Assembly (NCBI GenBank): GCA_963763115.1
Contig: CAVXNM010000049.1
Location: 1 to 64,000, forward strand
Reading direction: 5' to 3'
Origin: CAVQCA01 sp963763115
GTDB taxonomy: Bacteria; Pseudomonadota; Gammaproteobacteria; UBA9214
DNA: 64,000 nucleotides
In this document: positions 35,074 through 43,685 of the stretch, one piece after another
How positions within the stretch are numbered: position 1 is the first letter of the stretch
How the letters are laid out: every line of letters starts with the position of its first letter
Translations under genes and position numbers: made by a program
The notes under the pieces: generated by a model
Seen by the model: only the letters and a program-made list of their open reading frames with translations
Told to the model about the DNA's origin: nothing
Database searches by the model: none

Positions 35074-36787
35074 ACGTATCCTCTCCCGTCCGCTGGTCAC
35101 GGATCCTGAGCGGCTGCCACCGGGTCTCCCGGCGGTCCTGCAACGGGTGTACGCGGCACGTGCTATCGAATCCTCCGGGGATCTGGATTACTCGCTGGAC
35201 AGCTTGCTGCCACCGGATCGCCTGGGCGGTCTGGAGCAGGCCGTCGATCTGCTGGTAGAGGCTATTGAGGCAGACTGGCGGATTGTTGTCGTTGGCGACT
35301 TTGACGCCGATGGCGCGACCAGCTGTGCGCTGTGTCTGCGCGCCCTGCGCGGCATGGGTGCGGCACAAGTGGATTATCTCGTCCCCAATCGCTTCGAATT
35401 CGGTTATGGATTGACTCCCGAGATTGTCGCGGTCGCGGCGGCGGGGCGACCGGATCTTCTCATCACCGTGGATAACGGCATCTCCAGCCTGGCAGGTGTT
35501 GCGGCCGCCCGGGAACACGGCATTCGGGTACTGATCACGGATCACCACCTGCCCGGTCAAGAGCTGCCGCCCGCGAACGCCATCGTCAATCCCAGTCTTT
35601 ACGGTGAGGGACTCCCCGGCAGGCACCTTGCCGGCGTTGGCGTCGCCTTTTATGTGATGCTGGCGTTGCGGGCCGGATTGCGCGCACGGGACTGGTTTGT
35701 CCAGCGGGGACTTGTCGAACCGAACCTCGGGCAGTTGCTGGACCTGGTTGCCCTGGGAACAGTGGCCGACGTGGTGCCGCTTGACCGCAATAACCGGCTG
35801 CTGGTTCAACAAGGCTTGCAACGCATCCGCGCCGGTCGCTGCCTGCCAGGCATACGGGCGCTGCTCGAGGCCGGCGGCAGGGTGCCCACGCGCACCGTTT
35901 CGGCGGACCTCGGCTTTGTCATCGGACCGCGCCTGAATGCCGCCGGGCGCCTGGAGGATATGTCGCTCGGCATCGAATGTCTGCTGACGGACAACGAGGC
36001 AAGTGCGCGTGCCATGGCCACTCGGCTCGATGCGCTCAATCGCGACCGCAAGGGCATCGAAGCCGATATGCAGGCTCAGGCGCTGGCTGTCATCGAGTCA
36101 CTGCTAACAGACACACGGGAATTGCCGGCCGGGTTCTGTCTGTTCGATCCACAATGGCACCAGGGCGTCATCGGTATCCTGGCGGCGCGTATCAAGGATC
36201 GCTTCCATCGACCCGTAATTGCCTTCGCCCGCGCCGGCAAGGGTGAATTGAAGGGATCGGCCCGTTCCATTGCAGGCCTGCATATTCGGGATGCCCTCGA
36301 TGCGATCGCCACCCGCCATCCGGAACTGCTCAGCCATTTCGGTGGTCATGCCATGGCCGCGGGGCTGACGCTGGCCGAGGAGCATCTCCCTGCGTTCGAG
36401 GCGGCCTTCGCTGCGGAGGTTTCACGGGTACTCTCGGTGGAGGATCTGCAGGCTGTCATCTATACCGACGGGTCGCTTTCCGAGGAGGAACTTTCCCTGA
36501 CGACCGCGAAACTGCTTCGTGAAGCTGGTCCCTGGGGGCAGGGTTTTCCTGCGCCGCAATTCGAGGGCAATTTCGCGATTCTGGAACAGCGCGTGGTCGG
36601 TGAACGCCATCTGAAGATGGTTCTGAGGCCGGCGGGGGGCAGCCGGCGTCTCGACGCAATTGCCTTCAATAGCAGGGTTCAATCCATGACCGGCGAGCCG
36701 GTACGTCTGGTCTACCGCCTCGACGTCAATGAGTTCCGGGGCGTAGAGAACGCACAGCTGGTTATTGAGCACATCGAGTCCGGCTGA
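35066..36787 (+). CDS. recJ: Single-stranded-DNA-specific exonuclease RecJ
   Basis: 5'-3' exonuclease on single-stranded DNA, used in RecF-pathway recombination and mismatch repair. 573 aa (E. coli 577). DHH-family motifs in order: VVGDFDADGATS, LITVDNGISS, ITDHHLPGQ, ALGTVADVVPL. The DHHA1 domain follows, with SHFGGHAMAAGLTL at about residue 430, and then the C-terminal OB fold. GTG 35066 overlaps the preceding gene by 8 bases, indicating coupled translation. Confidence 0.95.
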   Translation: MSRRILSRPLVTDPERLPPGLPAVLQRVYAARAIESSGDLDYSLDSLLPPDRLGGLEQAVDLLVEAIEADWRIVVVGDFDADGATSCALCLRALRGMGAAQVDYLVPNRFEFGYGLTPEIVAVAAAGRPDLLITVDNGISSLAGVAAAREHGIRVLITDHHLPGQELPPANAIVNPSLYGEGLPGRHLAGVGVAFYVMLALRAGLRARDWFVQRGLVEPNLGQLLDLVALGTVADVVPLDRNNRLLVQQGLQRIRAGRCLPGIRALLEAGGRVPTRTVSADLGFVIGPRLNAAGRLEDMSLGIECLLTDNEASARAMATRLDALNRDRKGIEADMQAQALAVIESLLTDTRELPAGFCLFDPQWHQGVIGILAARIKDRFHRPVIAFARAGKGELKGSARSIAGLHIRDALDAIATRHPELLSHFGGHAMAAGLTLAEEHLPAFEAAFAAEVSRVLSVEDLQAVIYTDGSLSEEELSLTTAKLLREAGPWGQGFPAPQFEGNFAILEQRVVGERHLKMVLRPAGGSRRLDAIAFNSRVQSMTGEPVRLVYRLDVNEFRGVENAQLVIEHIESG

Positions 36788-36902
36788 GTCGATGCCGGCG
36801 GGCCGGTGTGCCATCACCACCGTCCGGGCGTTGCTGGTCTCGCCTGAAGTACAGTAGTATCATGACCAGATTGATATTTTTCACTTTGATGACTATTTCC
36901 AC

Positions 36903-38001
36903 ATGCCTGACCTGAACGCTTTACGTGCCCTGATCAAGGACCTTGACGGACGCTCGGCCGACCTTAGGGGGTATCTTTGACCTCGATGCCAGGAACGAGC
37001 GACTGACCGAGGTCATCCGGGAGCTTGAAGATCCCGCCATCTGGAACAACCCGGAGCGCGCACAGGAACTCGGGCGTGAACGTGCTCGCCTGGAGGAGGT
37101 GGTACATCCCCTTGCCAGGATGTTCCAGTCACTGCGAGACGCCGACGAATTGCTGGAGATCGCCGCGGAAGAAGGCGACGAGGAGAGCATCGAGGCGGTC
37201 GAGGATGATGTCGCTCGCCTGGAAGCGGATATCGCGCGGCTGGAATTCCAGCGCATGTTCTCCGGCGAGATGGATCCCGAAAACGCCTTTCTGGATATCC
37301 AGTCAGGCTCCGGCGGTACCGAGGCGCAGGACTGGGCGGAGATGCTGCTGCGAATGTACCTGCGCTGGGGTGAGCGCCACGGGTTCGCTACCGAGATAAT
37401 CGAGGCCTCCCCGGGTGAGGTCGCGGGCATCAAGAGCGCGACGGTCAAATTCGAGGGACCGTATGCCTTTGGCTGGCTGCGCACCGAAACCGGAGTGCAC
37501 CGGCTGGTGCGTAAGTCGCCGTTTGATTCCGGCAACCGTCGGCATACCTCGTTCGCGGCGGTGTTCGTCTCTCCCGAGATCGCGGACGACATCGACATCG
37601 ATATCAATCCGGCCGACCTGCGCATCGACGTCTACCGGGCCAGTGGGGCCGGCGGCCAGCATGTGAACCGCACGGAATCGGCAGTGCGCATCACCCACGC
37701 GCCCAGCGGCATCGTGGTGCAGTGCCAGAGCGACCGTTCCCAGCATAAAAACAGGGCGACGGCCATGAAGCAGCTCAAGTCCAAGCTCTACGAAATCGAA
37801 ATGCAGAAACGCCGCGTCGACCAGCAGGCGCTGGAAGACACCAAGTCGGACATCGGCTGGGGCAGCCAGATCCGCTCCTACGTGCTCGACCAATCACGCA
37901 TCAAGGATCTGCGCACCGGTGTAGAGGTGGGCAACACCCAGGCCGTTCTGGATGGTGATCTGGACCTGTTTATCGAGGCCAGCCTGAAAAGCGGATTGTG
38001 A
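36903..38001 (+). CDS. prfB: Peptide chain release factor 2, with programmed +1 frameshift
   Basis: RF2 recognises UGA and UAA stops. ATG 36903 starts a 25-codon segment (MPDLNALRALIKDLDG onward) that ends at an in-frame TGA at 36978-36980 in the context CTT TGA C. A Shine-Dalgarno-like AGGGGG (36966-36971) precedes it by three bases. This is the canonical RF2 autoregulatory site. After a +1 shift at CTT, translation resumes at 36979 and runs to 38001, for a total of 365 aa. The peptidyl-tRNA hydrolysis motif GAGGQHVNRTES and the stop-reading SPF tripeptide (RKSPFDSGNRRHTSF) are both present. lysS follows as in E. coli. Confidence 0.96.
36963..36981 (+). promoter_or_regulatory. RF2 programmed frameshift site
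   Basis: The AGGGGG element, a TAT spacer and the slippery CTT followed by TGA C form the classical site. When RF2 is scarce the ribosome pauses at UGA and slips +1; when RF2 is plentiful it terminates. This is a real biological frameshift, unlike the others in this window. Confidence 0.95.
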
Positions 38002-38085
38002 TTCAGTGTCCCTGCCACGGTGCGTGAGCGGTGCTGGTGTGCTTGCAGGTCGACAGAGGTTCCTTGCTGAAATCAGGACAATTTC

Positions 38086-39573
38086 ATGAATGACCAGGAA
38101 GAACACGCCCTCATCGCCCAGCGGCGCACCAAGCTCAATGACCTGCGCCAGGCGGGCAATGCCTTTCCGAACGACTTCCGGCGCGATGCCATCGCCGGTG
38201 AACTGCACGCAGAATATGATCAAAAGGACAATGAACAGCTGGAAGCCTCACCTGCGCGCGTCAAGGTTGCCGGACGGCTGATGGCGAAACGCGTCATGGG
38301 CAAGGCCAGCTTCGCCCAGTTGCAGGACATGTCCGGGCGTATACAGCTGTTTCTTCAGCGTGAGTTACTGCCGGAAGGCGTTTACCAGGATTTCAAGGGC
38401 TGGGACATCGGCGATATCGTGGGCGCCGAGGGTGTGCTGTTCAAGACCAAAACCGGCGAGCTATCCGTCAAGACCGAGTCGATACGGATCCTGACCAAGT
38501 CATTGCGGCCTCTGCCGGAGAAATTCCACGGTCTGGCGGATCAGGAAACGCGCTACCGGCAGCGATACATCGATCTCATCATGAACGAAGTTTCGCGCAG
38601 GACTTTTCGCATGCGCACCCGGATTGTCCAATATATCCGGCAATACCTGAATGACAGGGATTTCCTCGAAGTCGAGACACCCATGATGCAGGCGATACCG
38701 GGGGGCGCAACGGCACGTCCGTTTACCACCTACCACAATGCCCTGGATATGGACCTGTTCCTGCGAATCGCCCCGGAGCTATACCTGAAGCGACTCGTCG
38801 TCGGCGGCTATGAAAGGGTTTACGAAATCAACCGCAATTTCCGCAACGAGGGACTCTCGACGCGCCATAATCCCGAATTCACCATGCTGGAATTCTATCA
38901 GGCGTATGTCGATTATCATGATCTCATGGACCTGACCGAAGATCTGCTGGTTGGTATGGCGACGGATCTGCTGGGTTCCACCAGTATCGTGTACCAGGCA
39001 GAGCGGTTTGATTTCAGCAGGCCGTTCCGGCGCATGACGGTGCGGGATTCGATTTTGCATTTCAATCCCGGCTTCACCCCCGGGCATATCGATGATCCGG
39101 ACGCCGCGCGGAAACTGGCAGTCGGCCTGGGGATTGCATTGAAGGGCAGCTACGGCCTCGGAAAGATCCAGGTGGAAATCTTCGAGAAGACAGTGGAGGA
39201 GCGGCTCATCGACCCGACTTTCATCACCGCCTACCCAACGGAGGTTTCACCGCTTGCCCGACGCAACGACGATAACCCATTCGTCTCTGACCGATTCGAG
39301 TTCTTCGTGGGAGGGCGTGAGATCGCGAACGGGTTTTCCGAGTTGAACGATGCAGAGGATCAGGCCGAACGCTTCCGCAGGCAGGTCGAGGAGAAGGCGG
39401 CCGGCGACCTGGAAGCGATGCACTACGACGCCGATTACATCCGGGCCCTCGAGCATGGCATGCCGCCAACCGCGGGCGAGGGAATCGGTATCGACCGGCT
39501 CGTCATGCTGTTTACCGATTCACCGTCCATCCGCGACGTGCTGCTGTTTCCCCATATGCGGCCCGAGGTGTAG
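38086..39573 (+). CDS. lysS: Lysyl-tRNA synthetase, class II
   Basis: Charges tRNA-Lys. 495 aa (E. coli about 505). An N-terminal OB-fold anticodon-binding domain lies at about 55-150 (VKVAGRLMAKRVMGKASFA). The class II catalytic core contains motif 1 near RQRYIDLIMNEVSRRTF, motif 2 FRNEGLSTRHNPEFTMLE and motif 3 GEGIGIDRLVMLF. ATG 38086 is the natural start. It is 84 bases after prfB, the same gene pair as in E. coli and Xanthomonas. Confidence 0.96.
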   Translation: MNDQEEHALIAQRRTKLNDLRQAGNAFPNDFRRDAIAGELHAEYDQKDNEQLEASPARVKVAGRLMAKRVMGKASFAQLQDMSGRIQLFLQRELLPEGVYQDFKGWDIGDIVGAEGVLFKTKTGELSVKTESIRILTKSLRPLPEKFHGLADQETRYRQRYIDLIMNEVSRRTFRMRTRIVQYIRQYLNDRDFLEVETPMMQAIPGGATARPFTTYHNALDMDLFLRIAPELYLKRLVVGGYERVYEINRNFRNEGLSTRHNPEFTMLEFYQAYVDYHDLMDLTEDLLVGMATDLLGSTSIVYQAERFDFSRPFRRMTVRDSILHFNPGFTPGHIDDPDAARKLAVGLGIALKGSYGLGKIQVEIFEKTVEERLIDPTFITAYPTEVSPLARRNDDNPFVSDRFEFFVGGREIANGFSELNDAEDQAERFRRQVEEKAAGDLEAMHYDADYIRALEHGMPPTAGEGIGIDRLVMLFTDSPSIRDVLLFPHMRPEV

Positions 39574-39763
39574 CTCTCCCACGCGCTCGATGCGGATATC
39601 ATGACACCACCGGAATTACCGGATGTTAAGGTCGCCGGTGATGAGTGTTGGGGATGGAAGCATCGCAATGTTCATCCGCAATTGTCGCGGCAAGGATGCG
39701 TTCGGGGATGAAGTCGCCTGGGCGCGTAACAAGGACGATTATGCCGTCAGTAAAAATTGCAAG

Positions 39764-41350
39764 TCAACCCTGACTGTTCTGCGACAGACGAACGACATCG
39801 ATATAGAGCTTCAGCTTTTGCCCTGGCTTGAGGTACTTTTGCTCCTCCAGCGCGTTCCATTCCTTCAGGTCGTTGACGCTGACGTTGAACTTCTGAGAGA
39901 TGAGAAACAGGCTGTCTCCCTTGCGCACGATGTAACTGACCGGCCTGACGGTGTTGCTGGCCAGCGCCGGGTTCTGCTGCCTGCGAATGGTGAGTTGCTG
40001 TCCCGGTTTGATCGGTGCATCGGCGGAGAGATTGTTCCATTGTGAAAGCTGTTTGACGCTGATGTTGTAGGTACGTGCAATCAGCCACAGACTGTCACCG
40101 TTGTGTACCCGGTAGGTGTGGCTTTTACCGGACCCCTGTACCGGATTGTCCTTGACGAGAGAGGCGTAATGTGTACTGTCCCGGGTGGCCACCGGGATAA
40201 TCAGCTGCTGACCGATGCGGATGGTGTCGCTCCGCAATTCATTGGTATTACGCAGGACGGTTACCGTGGTGTCATAGCGGTTTGCGATATGACCGAGAGT
40301 CTCACCGCGCCGCACCTTGTGGCGCAACCATTTGACGCGTTGCGAGGCAGGCAGGGCTGCGAGGTTCTTTTTAAAGACATCGGATTTATCCACCGGCACC
40401 ACCAGACGGTGCGGACCTTGCGGATGCATGGCCCAGCGGTTGAATCCGGGATTAAGCAGCTGCAATTCCTTCGTGTCCATGTCCGCCAGCCTGGCGGCAA
40501 CCGCGAGGTCCAGTTGAGCGTGTGTATTGACGACTGTGAAGGCGGGGGATTCGGCGACTGGTGACAGGTGCACGCCGTACTTTCCCGGTTGCCTGATGAT
40601 CGTGCTGATTGCCAGCAGTCTTGGGACGTAGATCGCGGTTTCCCGTGGAAGATCCAGATGCCAGAAATCAACCGGCTTGCCCTTCTTCCGATTTCGTTTT
40701 ATCGCCTGATGTACCGTCCCCTCGCCGGCGTTGTAGGCGGCCAGCGCCAGCAGCCAGTCGCCATCGAATTCCTGTTGCAGATTGTCGAGATAATTCAGCG
40801 CGGCTTCCGTCGAAGCCACCACATCCCTGCGTCCGTCGTACCACCAGTCCTGCTTGAGTCCGTAGTGTGTACCCGTGCCGGGAATGAATTGCCACAGGCC
40901 GGCGGCATGCCCGTAAGAATACGCATAGGGATCGTAGCCGCTTTCGATAAAAGGCAGCAGTACAATTTCGTTGGGGAAATCGCGTTTTCTAACCTCTTCG
41001 TATATATATGCCAGGTAGGGTTCTCCTCGTTGCAGGATGGTTTCGACCTGACGGGGTTCCCGGCTGTAGAAGCTTATCTGTCTGGTAACCGAGTCGCGAG
41101 GTTCTGCGGACAGGAGAAATCCCTCCCGCACCTGCTGCCAGAATTCGCCACTGTCTGAACCTTCTCCATTAGTATCTTGTGGCGCGTCGGCCGGTTCCTG
41201 TGTGGAATCGGCATAACGATTAGTTTCAAGTGCGTTACCGTTGCTGAAACTGTCTTCGTATGGTGAGGGGGTAGACGGGGTATTGAGTGATGCACAGCTG
41301 GAGGTCAGCAGAATGGCGACGACACAAAGGGTATCTCTCGCTGCTCTCAT
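39764..41350 (-). CDS. mltD: Membrane-bound lytic murein transglycosylase D
   Basis: Cleaves peptidoglycan glycan strands. 528 aa. The signal peptide ends in lipobox LTSSC (Cys 19), so it is a lipoprotein. The SLT domain (about 100-230) has the catalytic Glu at about 136 in LLPFIESGYDPYA, then GHAAGLWQFIPGTGTHYGL. Three LysM domains follow at about 345-390 (HKVRRGETLGHIA), 410-455 (YRVHNGDSLWLIA) and 470-515 (YIVRKGDSLFLIS). E. coli MltD has two, so one extra LysM is seen here. Divergent from the methyltransferase gene. Confidence 0.94.
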   Translation of the reverse strand: MRAARDTLCVVAILLTSSCASLNTPSTPSPYEDSFSNGNALETNRYADSTQEPADAPQDTNGEGSDSGEFWQQVREGFLLSAEPRDSVTRQISFYSREPRQVETILQRGEPYLAYIYEEVRKRDFPNEIVLLPFIESGYDPYAYSYGHAAGLWQFIPGTGTHYGLKQDWWYDGRRDVVASTEAALNYLDNLQQEFDGDWLLALAAYNAGEGTVHQAIKRNRKKGKPVDFWHLDLPRETAIYVPRLLAISTIIRQPGKYGVHLSPVAESPAFTVVNTHAQLDLAVAARLADMDTKELQLLNPGFNRWAMHPQGPHRLVVPVDKSDVFKKNLAALPASQRVKWLRHKVRRGETLGHIANRYDTTVTVLRNTNELRSDTIRIGQQLIIPVATRDSTHYASLVKDNPVQGSGKSHTYRVHNGDSLWLIARTYNISVKQLSQWNNLSADAPIKPGQQLTIRRQQNPALASNTVRPVSYIVRKGDSLFLISQKFNVSVNDLKEWNALEEQKYLKPGQKLKLYIDVVRLSQNSQG

Positions 41351-41562
41351 AAGGCAGTTAACGACGCAGGCGACATCGGTCTTTAAAGAATATGTGTGAT
41401 CTGGGTCACATGCCGGGGGATACCGTAGTCATACTGGCAATAAATCCAGTATTCCGGCATGCAATAAGCGGCGTATGCTGACAGGGTCGATAAACGAGGT
41501 CAATGTCGGAATTATGACATTCGATGCCGGCATCCCCGCACCGGATGCGGTATGATTTCCTC

Positions 41563-42333
41563 ATGAACACGCCGTTATCCCTGCCATCGAGAGCGTCCTC
41601 GCTACGCAGCTGGTACCGCTATCCGCTGGGAAGGCTGTTGGCTGATGTCGAGCTGTCCGCGCTCGGCGAACAGCTTCCCGGGCTGTTTGGTTACCATCTG
41701 ATGGTGGTCGATCCGCCATGGGAAACTTGTACCCTGTCGGACAGTCGCATACCACATCATATTATCCAGAGGATACAGAGGGCTTCCGACAGCGAAACGG
41801 GCGTCGTTGGACATACTGACAGGTGGCCGGTGATGACGGATACCCTGGATGCCATTGTCCTGCCGCATACCCTTGAGATAACCGTTGATCCACACCAGGT
41901 GCTGCGCGAGGCCGAGCGCAGTCTGATACCGGATGGACATCTGGTGATTATCGGCTTCAATCCGTGGAGTCTGTGGGGGGTACGTCGACTGCTGTCGTGG
42001 CGTTCGCGAGAAATGCCGTGGAACGCACGATTTCTCGGCATGAACCGGATCAAGGACTGGCTCAGCCTGCTGGGATTCGATACCCTGCATTATCGTTATC
42101 TTTTTCAGCGGCCACCGATCCAGAATTCACGCATGTTGGGTCGTTTGCATTTTCTCGAACCATCCCGTGGTAATGACCGGATGTTGCTGGCCGGGGCCTA
42201 TATCCTCGTTGCCAGAAAACGCACGGTGATCCTGACACCGCTCAAGGCGGTGCGCAACGGGCGGCGTCAATTGTTCCCGGTCGGTATTCCCACCTCGAGC
42301 CAAAGAAACATCCGGCGTGTCAGCAGAAGCTGA
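41563..42333 (+). CDS. Class I SAM-dependent methyltransferase next to rnhA
   Basis: About 256 aa from ATG 41563 (the frame is open from 41524). This is the conserved methyltransferase commonly found between mltD/gloB and rnhA in gammaproteobacteria (YafS-like). Visible features: DSRIPHHI, then MTDTLDAIVLPHTLEITVDP, equivalent to the acidic and post-motif regions, and RSLIPDGHLVIIGFNPWSLW. The first glycine-rich SAM motif is weak (LMVVDPPWE), as is usual in this subgroup. The substrate is unknown. Its 3' end overlaps rnhA by 17 bases. Confidence 0.75.
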   Translation: MNTPLSLPSRASSLRSWYRYPLGRLLADVELSALGEQLPGLFGYHLMVVDPPWETCTLSDSRIPHHIIQRIQRASDSETGVVGHTDRWPVMTDTLDAIVLPHTLEITVDPHQVLREAERSLIPDGHLVIIGFNPWSLWGVRRLLSWRSREMPWNARFLGMNRIKDWLSLLGFDTLHYRYLFQRPPIQNSRMLGRLHFLEPSRGNDRMLLAGAYILVARKRTVILTPLKAVRNGRRQLFPVGIPTSSQRNIRRVSRS

Positions 42334-42754
42334 GATATACACTGACGGCGCCTGTCGCGGCAATCCGGGTCGGGGCGGCTGGGGCGCGGTGTTGCGTTAC
42401 AAGGGGCATGAAAAGACCCTGTACGGCGCCGAGCCGCTTACTACCAACAACCGCATGGAACTGATGGCGGCAATTCGTGCGCTCGAAAGCCTGAAGCGTC
42501 CCTGCCGCGTGCGTCTGACCACCGATTCACAGTATGTCCAGAAAGGCATTACCGAATGGATGGCAAACTGGAAACGCAACGGCTGGAAGACCACCGCGAA
42601 AAAACCGGTTAAAAACGCCGATCTCTGGCAACGACTGGATACGGCCATCACCGGGCACCAGATACAATGGGAATGGGTGAAGGGGCACAGCGGTCATCCC
42701 GAGAACGAGCTGGCGGATGAGCTTGCCAACATGGCGATTGATGAGCTTTTGTAA
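42317..42754 (+). CDS. rnhA: Ribonuclease HI
   Basis: Degrades RNA in RNA-DNA hybrids. 145 aa. All four catalytic carboxylates sit at the same numbers as in E. coli: Asp10 (YTDGACRGNPG), Glu48 (NNRMELMAAI), Asp70 (TTDSQYV), Asp134 (NELADELAN), with His124 in VKGHSGHPEN. It is followed by dnaQ, as in E. coli where the two are divergent; here they run in the same direction with a repeat element between. Confidence 0.96.
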   Translation: MSAEAEIYTDGACRGNPGRGGWGAVLRYKGHEKTLYGAEPLTTNNRMELMAAIRALESLKRPCRVRLTTDSQYVQKGITEWMANWKRNGWKTTAKKPVKNADLWQRLDTAITGHQIQWEWVKGHSGHPENELADELANMAIDELL

Positions 42755-42763
42755 TCAGGGTTC

Positions 42764-42908
42764 TAACCGCAGAGGCGCAGAGAACAAGATAACAATAACC
42801 AAACGGATTTAATATCGTGATAGGCAATAACGATAACTTCACGGATTTATTCCAGATATTGATTTTGCAGTAGTGATTTTCTCTGTATTCTTTGCGTCTC
42901 TGCAGTAG
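42764..42908. repeat. Paired inverted-repeat element between rnhA and dnaQ
   Basis: The left arm is 42764-42785 (TAACCGCAGAGGCGCAGAGA). The right arm 42888-42908 reads TTCTTTGCGTCTCTGCAGTA, the imperfect reverse complement. The inner 100 bases are AT-rich without an ORF. Same family as the elements at 21.2, 24.8 and 29.2 kb. The right arm lies only about 40 bases before the dnaQ start, so it may be in the leader. Confidence 0.7.
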
Positions 42909-42946
42909 ATTTACAAAAAGCCCAGACAGCTCTTTCGGGATGAACG

Positions 42947-43660
42947 ATGCGACAGATCATACTTGATACCGAAACTACGGGTCTCGAACCATCCGATGGG
43001 CACCGTATTATTGAAATCGGCTGCGTCGAGCTGGTGAACCGTCGGATTACCGGGAATACCTACCATCAGTACATCCAGCCGGATCGCATAATCGATGCGG
43101 GCGCCAGGGAAGTGCACGGGATAACCGATCAGTTTCTGTCCGACAAGCCGCGGTTTGCCGATATCGCCTGGGAATTCCTGACATTCATACGAGGTGCAGA
43201 ACTCATCATACATAATGCGCCGTTCGATGTCGGGTTCATAAACCACGAATTTGCCCTACTCGGGGAACCCGTGGGACCTCTTGCGGAACACTGCACGATC
43301 GTTGACACCCTGGCTATCGCACGCCGTTTGCATCCCGGGCAGAGAAACAACCTTGACGCCTTGTGCAAACGCTACCAGATAGACAATTCACAGCGTGACC
43401 TTCATGGCGCGCTTCTGGACGCCGAGATACTCGCCGATGTCTATCTGGCAATGACCGGCGGACAGGCAACGCTGTCCCTGGACAGTCGCAGCGATATGCA
43501 CGGAGAGAAGACGCAATCCATACGGCGACTGCAACCGGATCGGTCTCCCCTGCGGGTTATCCAGGCAAGCGCCAGGGAACTCGAGGCGCACGGGATGTAC
43601 CTGGATGCAATCGACCGTGCGCATAATGGCACCTGTATCTGGCGACGACTGGAGGAGTAG
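42947..43660 (+). CDS. dnaQ: DNA polymerase III epsilon subunit (3'-5' proofreading exonuclease)
   Basis: Proofreading subunit of the replicase. 237 aa. DEDDh exonuclease motifs: ExoI ILDTETTGLEP (Asp7, Glu9), ExoII HNAPFDVGFINHE, ExoIIIe HGALLDAEILADVYLAMTGG. The residues after that, QATLSL, sit where E. coli DnaQ has its clamp-binding QTSMAF. The C-terminal tail contacts DnaE. dnaE is elsewhere in this window at 12.6 kb. Confidence 0.96.
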   Translation: MRQIILDTETTGLEPSDGHRIIEIGCVELVNRRITGNTYHQYIQPDRIIDAGAREVHGITDQFLSDKPRFADIAWEFLTFIRGAELIIHNAPFDVGFINHEFALLGEPVGPLAEHCTIVDTLAIARRLHPGQRNNLDALCKRYQIDNSQRDLHGALLDAEILADVYLAMTGGQATLSLDSRSDMHGEKTQSIRRLQPDRSPLRVIQASARELEAHGMYLDAIDRAHNGTCIWRRLEE

Positions 43661-43685
43661 GCGGGAAAGCCCGGTGATTTTCCAT

